Shown: one piece after another, positions 56,781-64,000 of the stretch
Position numbering within the stretch: the stretch's first letter is position 1
Layout of the letters: every line of letters begins with the position of its first letter
Assembly (NCBI GenBank): GCA_023101885.1
Contig: JALPQD010000361.1
Location: 964,327 to 1,028,326 of the forward strand
Direction: 5' to 3'
Origin: Typhlomys cinereus
Taxonomy: Eukaryota > Chordata > Mammalia > Rodentia > Platacanthomyidae
Length of the DNA: 64,000 nt
Program-made: the position numbers and the translations under genes
Notes under the pieces: model-generated
Told to the model about the DNA's origin: nothing
Seen by the model: the letters and a program-made list of their open reading frames with translations, nothing else
The model's database searches: none

Positions 56781-59695
56781 AGTCGCCTGTCCCAGAGAAA
56801 AGGAACGAATGTGCTCTATGTGGAGTAGATATGCTGCGATTCTTTCATGTTTTCAACATCGAACATTCTGGGTTTTTACCTTCTGCCATTCCCCAGCGAT
56901 CAGTCCACACACCATGCTTCACAATCTCTTGTAATACAGATGAGAATAAATGAAATAAATGAAAGTAGGAATGAGGCCAAGTGGAAAGAAAACTTTCACT
57001 GGGAAAAAGGGGCAGGATCAGGTAAGATGTCATTACAGTGAAATAAATTCACTGTATTCACATATGAAGCTATCAAAAATTACTAAGAATGGACATTTGT
57101 TCTGGTTCAAGATATTTCTGGTGCCAATATCTGCATTTGTCTCTCTGTTTCATAAAATATGAATTACAAAGCAAAAGATTTAAAACAAAGCTTATTCTGA
57201 AGTGCATGGAGTTAAATAAACCTGAAGTGGGACAGGAGCCCCCTGGGATCTCATGGTAAGAGGTGAAAACACAGGAAATGTCAGAGACTAAAAAGCAGTT
57301 TTAAAAAATTATTAAAAAACCAATTTTGAAAACAAAATGAATCTTTTTAACATTTTGTCAATATTTATACTTTTGGAGGAGACAGGAAGAGACAGAGAGA
57401 GAGAGACAGAGAGAGGGGGGGGGGTCACAACCTGTGTGTGGTTGTCAGAGGAAACCTTCAGAGCCCTAGTCGTATCCTCTCATGAATAAAGGGGGCAGTT
57501 GACGCCTCGTCTCCATGGCGGTGCCTTGAAAAGACCTTCTCAGAAGACTTTCTTCATTGTGTAAAACTGTCTAAAGCAGCTACTCTGACTGACAATCCAT
57601 TCTTAACTACCTAACAGAAAAAAAAAGTGTATTCTGTGTTTTGTCAGGATTTGCCCTGTAAAACATAAACCACTGAGATTCTGGGTATTGGTTTTCATAC
57701 TATTTAAGTTATGTAATTTCAATGACAATAACCACTACAAAAATAAATCTCTTATAAACATTTATGAAAAGTCAGTACTTTGAAAATCCCATTTCTTTAC
57801 CATTTTTTATTTGAAAGTGCAGCCAATGAATGAAGCACAATGAATAATGGAATTCGCTATGAACAGTGAAATGTGAAATGCTTCGCAACAAATCGAGAAA
57901 AAGATCAAAGACTTGCATATAGACCAGGTAATGCAAAACTCAGCTGTGTGGCCACAGCATAGAACCGAGATCTAGTTCTGGGTGGATGTTCTTCAATGAT
58001 TGCAGTGATGCACTATGTAAGATTATCACCTGCGGGTTGAAATAACACCTAGGTCTCGTTTCTGTTGGATATCTAGTAATAGTTATGTCATGAGGTATAT
58101 AAGACTATCACCTGGAGGTCAGATTACCCAAGTTCATAATCTGGGATCACAGCCCTCTTGCCATTTGAACTTGACTAAATAGCGAAGTTTCCGGTACCTT
58201 TGTTTGCCCAGTGGGAAGTGGGATGGCATTCCCAGCGGTGACTGCCGAGACCTCCAAGCATTCCTGAGCTTAGCTCGAAAAGGTAACTTCGTGTGGTCTG
58301 AGGGGTCTCCAGCCCGCCCTCTCGCCAGTCACCGCGTGAGCGAGTCACTGCGGTTGAGCTCAGACGACGGCAGCCACCTTCGGCACCCCTCGCGTGTTAA
58401 ATGCCCTGAGCTACTACCAAGCTTCTGAAGGCACTAACCACATGACCTTGTGCAGTGCTTTGCTGAAGACTGGCAAGTCAGCTCGGACCCCCATGACTCG
58501 CCAGCCTGCCTTTGCAACCACCAGGAAAACCTGTGTTCCTTGGGAGGTCTCTAGACAGACCTTGGTCAGTCATGCATTTCATGCATTTTAATTCTTCGGC
58601 TCGATTCTGTGGCAACCTGTAAGTTGTCTCAGGATGGTCTAGTTTCGTAACTGCACCCACCACATGCACCTTCACTGAGATAAATCAGGCTTCCCAGATG
58701 CTTGAGTTCATGTAGATCGACTGTGCGAGGAACATGCACGCCACGTTCGGTCACCTCATGGGGCGCTCATCGCGCTGCGTGGATGTGTGCATGTGAGCGC
58801 TTCCGTCAGAGAGTGAGGTGCAGATCAGTGGTCAGAGTGAAGATGGTCTTAGTGTGAGCGGGAGCGCGGAGCAGCCGTGGCTCACCACAGAGCGAGGGGA
58901 GCCCCCTCCCCATCCCATGCTTTGCTTACATTCCCCCCACCCCCCCATCTCCCTCTGGGATATGCCTCTGGTCTTGCCCTGGACTTCAGAACTGCATTTG
59001 AACCCCGGGAATTCCTAGGGTACAACTGATCCTTAAATGTTGAATCTGCTTTCCTGAGAGCAGCGAGGAGCCACGTGTGGCTCGTTGTGGTGGAGGCAGG
59101 ACTCGAAGGCCAAGGACGCATGGGCAGCTCACTGCCTGCCGATGCAGCTGTGTTCAGACCCGGGCTCCAGCTCCTTGTAATCCACGGTTTCCACACAGTC
59201 TGCTGAGCTGTCTCGTGGGCACCTCTGCACTTGGAGAGCTGAGCGTCTGAGGTGCCGGGTGGAGCAGCATTTCAATCGGAACATTATTCCAGCTGAAATC
59301 ACAGCTTTTCTCTGACACAAATCATCTCTTCCAACTATACTGGCTCCAAAAGCCACGTTTCAAAACAAACAAAAAAGACAAAATGAAACCCCTCATTTTT
59401 ACTGACACCTAAGAGTCTTAGACATGATATAAAAACATCACAAGCTCTTTCCTTGGGTCCTAGACTTGTTCTTTTGAAATAATAAAGTTCTGCATCTGGC
59501 TTCCTGCAAGAAGATTGTGCATGCACAGTGGTGTTGCGAAATCATTTTCCCCTGCAGTACCTGGGTCCTGCTTTTTTCTTCCTGGGGCATTTTGCTAATA
59601 TTTTCATTTTTTTCTTCTTTCTGTGTATTCATGATTGATCTGTGGCTGGACACTTTGGCTCCAAAGACTCAAGGGCTCAGATTTCTGAGGGTCTG
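56781..59695. other. Mostly unique sequence
   Basis: Contains a (GA)n/G-run tract at 57385-57425 and a short CpG-rich patch at 58225-58405 (about 15 CpG). A 104-residue - strand frame at 58882-59196 is unrecognised. At 57998-58130 two ~80-base segments sharing 'agattatcacctg' / 'agactatcacctg' look like a weak duplication. Confidence 0.45.
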
Positions 59696-59708
59696 GTTGC
59701 TAGGCAAC
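59696..59708. promoter_or_regulatory. Palindromic X-box (RFX-type) motif
   Basis: GTTGCTAGGCAAC is a perfect inverted repeat (GTTGC, TAG spacer, GCAAC). It fits the X-box consensus bound by RFX factors at ciliary and immune promoters. No promoter or gene is seen nearby. Confidence 0.4.
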
Positions 59709-60314
59709 ATCAGTAAAACAGCCTATGGCCTCTTAGGCTAGTCAGACTTGTTTTGGGAGAATCTAAGACAAATACTACTGACAGTTCTTCTAGAAAAAAA
59801 ATCTCAATAATTGGATGACTTCTTAATGAACACCATAAGGCATGATCTAGCAGAGTAAAACCTTTCTTCCCTTCTTTGGTCCATTTCTGACCTTTCTATT
59901 CATTCCAACTACCTCTTCCTAGGTATTAGAGGTTTGAATACTTCATAGCATGTAGTTATGATTTGTTCCTTTGAAAGAAAAGCCATTCCTTTCAGATGTT
60001 CACGGATGGCGACATGGTTAGTGTGGCGCCAGATAGTCTGCTTTGTGCCTGCGTCTGGGATAGTCTTTCCTCATCATCTGAAGGGAGGTTAAGAATTTGC
60101 CATTAAACTTGGCGCATGGTGACAGTCGAGCTTACAGGAAATCGGAGGCCAATAAGGCACTGCAGGTTCCTTAAACCACAGACAATTCCCCAGGAGGGGC
60201 CTCAAAGACCCACTCTCCTGCCCTCTTCCATCCCTACCTCTCTGATGGCATCTTGGCATGACGGGGATGAAACAAAAATGGGTATTCATAGGCAGGAGAG
60301 AGGTTAACCCTGCA

Positions 60315-60499
60315 GACACACCACCATCAATTATTCATCCATACATCACCTATCATCTATCTGTCTATCATCTGCCTATCTATCTCATTGTCTGTCTGCC
60401 ATCTACCATCTATTTATTCTCTATCACCTATTTCATATCTGTCTATCCATCTATCATATATCATATATATATAGATATATATATCTCCTATCTTTTATC

Positions 60500-60550
<51 letters not shown>

Positions 60551-60665
60551 CCTACCTATCTCTCTATCATCTATCTACCTCTCATCTACCTATCTATTGG
60601 TTGGTCTGTTTGTCTATCTATCTTTCTGTCCATCTTTCTTTCTGTCTGTCTGTCATCTGTCCATC
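60315..60665. repeat. (TATC)n tetranucleotide array with degenerate flanks
   Basis: A pure core of (CTAT)n at about 60503-60549 is surrounded by mutated TATC, ATCT and TGTC units. It is the complement of the GATA array that starts 850 bases downstream. Confidence 0.95.
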
Positions 60666-61518
60666 TGTCCTTAGTTGTCTGTCTTCTGTGGTTCCCCACA
60701 TTTGCAGCCTGGTGCTATTACAATTGCTTTCTGATATTCAGTCTTGATGTACACGATGTTTTGTCTACACAGCTACATAAGCAACAACCCTCTTAAAAAT
60801 AGTTGGAGAATTCATGCTGGTCTAATAACAAGCTTTTTAGCTATGGAATGAAGACATATACAGCCTTATGTAAACTTTTGCTTGTCTTTTAACTCAGAAT
60901 TATAAAACTGTTTTTCTTAGTGAGTAAAGATGTTTAGCCTGAAAATAAGCTCATTTATCCCCATAGATCTAAATGTGAAAAACTTAATTTTGAAAAGAAA
61001 TTCGGATTTTCACAAAGAGATTTACTCAATCTGGATAAAATCCTCCCAGGGAAATGAAATACACATTCAATTACATTTTGATGATGTTTTTAAAAGATCA
61101 CTCAACACTCAAAACACTCAAAAATGCACTTCTCTGTCTTTAGAGATTTGTTGAGGACATCTCAAGGCAGAGCACTGTCTTCAGGGACTCCCAAGAGAAC
61201 CTGGAAGCTTCACGCAGCTCTGAATTTCAAGAAATTCAATTACTACACAGGTTTCTAATGGGGCCCCTCTGTAGAACGTGCTGCATGTAGATGCTGAATG
61301 ACACTTACTGGATAAGTGTGGAGTTTTCTGTTCCCTTTTGAAAAGGTTCTTACTAGTGTGGGGAATCTGCGCTGAAAGTGGGTGTTAGGATTTGAGCATC
61401 CTGTCCCCATAAACTGTTGTGGTGAAACACAATCTTCCAAGCTGTAGATGCAACATGGGGGTAGAACATTTGCTCTAATGGCACAAAACTGCAGTGCAGG
61501 TAGATAACCAGAAAGAAG
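60666..61518. other. Unique spacer between the two tetranucleotide arrays
   Basis: A 74-residue frame at 60930-61154 (+), unrecognised. No other signal. Confidence 0.5.
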
Positions 61519-61520
61519 AT

Positions 61521-61563
<43 letters not shown>

Positions 61564-61578
61564 GATAGATAGATAGAT

Positions 61579-61625
<47 letters not shown>

Positions 61626-61647
61626 GATAGATAGATGATAGATAGAT

Positions 61648-61679
<32 letters not shown>

Positions 61680-61749
61680 CATAAGTAGATAGATAGATAG
61701 ATAGATGATAGATAGATAGATAGATGATAGATAGATAGATGATAGATAA

Positions 61750-61803
<54 letters not shown>

Positions 61804-61819
61804 GAACAGGAAGATAGAT

Positions 61820-61868
<49 letters not shown>

Positions 61869-62251
61869 GTAAATAGGTAGATAGATAGATGATAGATATA
61901 CATAGATACATAGATAGATGATAGATAAATAAAGACAGTAGATATAGATTGGTTGACAGATAGATGATAGATAAAGATAGACGATAAGAGATAGATAGAT
62001 GATAGATTATAGATAGATAGATAGATGATAGATAGGTGATAGATCCATAGATACATAAATGATAGATAAATTAAGATAGATAGATTGACAGATGATAGAG
62101 ATAGATAGATGATAGATTGATTGACAGATGATAGACATAGATGACAGATTTATGGTAGGTAGATATAGACAGCCAGATAGATGATAGATAGATGACATAT
62201 AGATAGGTAGATAAATAGGTAGATAATAGATAGGTGAATAGATAGATAGAT

Positions 62252-62297
<46 letters not shown>

Positions 62298-62530
62298 GAT
62301 ATAGAAGATAAAGATAGAAGATAAATAGGTAGGCAGACAATTAAAAGCTAGGTAGGTGATCATAGATAAATAAAGATGAAATGATTATGATGATGATGAG
62401 ATAGAAAGATATAGATATACAGATAGATAAATAGAGAGAGATGATAGACAGATGATAGGCAGATGATAGATATAGATGCTAGATCATAAATCTACGACAC
62501 ACAGGTAGGTAAGCAGGCAGGTAGATGATA
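61519..62530. repeat. (GATA)n array, ~1 kb, with GATGATA interruptions
   Basis: Long pure GATA runs (for example 61582-61625 and 61752-61803) interrupted by GATGATA, TAAATA and AGGTAG variants, degrading to the right. Open frames of 109-218 residues on the - strand (YLSI repeats) are artefacts. Confidence 0.97.
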
Positions 62531-62739
62531 AATGGGAATCTAAACCCCAATATGGTGGCACTAAGTTGAGGCTCACAGGAGGTCAGTAGTTGTGAACGTC
62601 GTACTCGTGGTAAGGACCAGTTTCCTCAGGAGGAGGCTGGGGCAGCGCCTGACCCTTTGCCTGTTGATGTCACCACAGAAGCTGCCAGCTCAGTGGTCAC
62701 CTGCTCTGCTTGTTCTTCCTGGACCACAGCCTGTGCTGT

Positions 62740-63065
62740 GCACAGTGGTCTACTGCGGACTGACTGTGCACAGTGATGTTCAGCTGGTGGCTGACTGTGT
62801 GCAGTGCAGGTCTGTTGTCAACTGACTGCACAGTGATAGTCTGCTGACTGTTGCTGACTGACTGTGCAGTACAAGTCAGCTGCTGACTGACTGTGCGCAG
62901 TATAGGTCTGCTACTAATTGTATGAAGTGCAGGTTTACTGCTGACCGACAGGTCTATTGCTCACAATGATGAGCTGCAGACTGAATGTGAGTAGTGATGA
63001 TCGGCTGCTGACCGACTGTGTGCAAGTGCTGGCTGATTGTGCGCAGTGTAGGTCTACCATTGATT
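62740..63065. repeat. Degenerate ~33-36 bp minisatellite, ~9 copies
   Basis: Units carry 'tgctgactgactgtgcgcag' followed by 'tgtaggtc' in variable form. Identity between units is perhaps 70-80% by eye. Confidence 0.75.
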
Positions 63066-64000
63066 GCATGTAAGACACTTCCCGGTGCCAGACGGCTGAA
63101 TGAAAGGATGAGCTAACGGTCTTCATAATGTATCACTTCCTGTGTCCCATCAATCACTGGAAACATACAAGCCATTAGCGAGATGCCAAGCATTAAAAGT
63201 GAAAGAAAACATCAGTGATGCCTACAGGATTAGTGTAGACTGTGGAGGACAGAAGACCCAGGACTTTGAAGCGGACCATGCAAGTGAGATGGCTGCTCAC
63301 CTCCCCACTTCACTCAGCACTGCGCTCCGTGTCTGGACCAGGTTCTGTTGCAAGGATGTGGCGTCAGCTCAGAACTGATCCTCACTGCCACCGGCACTTT
63401 CGTGACCGCCTCCCAGCTCTGCACTGGCAGCAGACTTAAATACTTCTGACTAGTATGAAGAGCAGGGCTGTGCCTTTAGAAGATGAATGAAGCTCTGGAA
63501 TCCCTCGGGATTATCCTGACACTTAGAATTATTAACCTGCTACTACACACAAAATGGACTGATCAATACTCACTTATCAATATGGTTCATGCTACCAAGT
63601 TCAAAGAAAATATATTCACTCAATAGCTTGATAAAGGGATCTGCTAGTGCCCGGGAATAAATTTCTTTTTGTGGTTTGCAAACTGGCTGTATGCCTGACA
63701 ATCCTTTAAGAAGCAGGGTGACAGATTTAAACTGAAGTGTACAATCAAGCATTTCTACTGATGAATCTTGGCGGATGTTGGTTTCCTCTTGGGTCCATGT
63801 TTTCTAATGGCAACTTTACTATTCAGTTGTACCCCAAACCTGCCCAATGCAGCCCCTCTCTTCTTCCATGCATTTAGAAAGTAGTGAGTAGACTGAAGGT
63901 GAAGCTCAACCTGGACCAAGCTGCACTGTGATGTGGGGTGTGCGCCTCGGACCTCTGCTTCCTCTCCACAGCACATTCACCACAATGCCTCCCTCCCTCC
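63066..64000. other. Unique sequence, no feature seen
   Basis: Several 60-78 residue frames on both strands, none recognised. The window ends without a gene. Confidence 0.5.

Noticed and set aside
61255..62363. Tyr/Leu/Ser/Ile-rich frames up to 218 residues on the - strand
   Set aside because: Translation of the (GATA)n array.

Overview
This is vertebrate nuclear DNA, almost certainly from a muroid rodent. The evidence is B4/RSINE-type SINEs, rodent-type L1 with a degraded ORF1 and ORF2, ERVL-MaLR elements of the rodent MT/ORR1 kind, repeats resembling the rodent URR1 family, and very many (TG)n, (GATA)n and minisatellite tracts. A tRNA-derived SINE family with a body I do not recognise argues against house mouse or brown rat, but I cannot name the species.

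I find no convincing protein-coding gene, no exon series and no functional RNA gene. Every long open reading frame lies in a tandem array, where no stop occurs in the unit, or in a repeat. The window reads as intergenic DNA or the inside of a very large intron.

Layout: 0-11 kb is AT-rich unique sequence broken by eight minisatellite-like arrays, one B4 SINE and one inactive rodent repeat. 11-20 kb holds a second B4 SINE, a 1.46-kb solo ERV LTR whose pre-insertion site is preserved in a nearby paralogous segment, a class-I-type LTR, a possible third LTR and two URR1-like repeats. 21-27 kb is a decayed L1 (+ strand) followed by a solo MaLR LTR (- strand). 28-34 kb has two copies of the tRNA-derived SINE around a complete 2.05-kb MaLR provirus and an L1 ORF1 scrap. 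34-43 kb has a 40-bp array, a borderline CpG island, a 1.4-kb double minisatellite and an L1-related segment on the - strand. 43-51 kb has an ERV remnant with an RNase H motif and 3' LTR, a repeat split by a SINE, and a 1.27-kb purine-rich minisatellite. 51-64 kb is mostly unique, with LTR fragments, a fourth SINE, a palindromic X-box motif and two large tetranucleotide arrays of opposite polarity.

The strongest observations are the SINE family (four copies, all with 11-17 bp perfect target-site duplications), the dated nesting of insertions, and the unusual density of minisatellites (about 13 arrays, nearly 6 kb). I did not find a novel gene system here.
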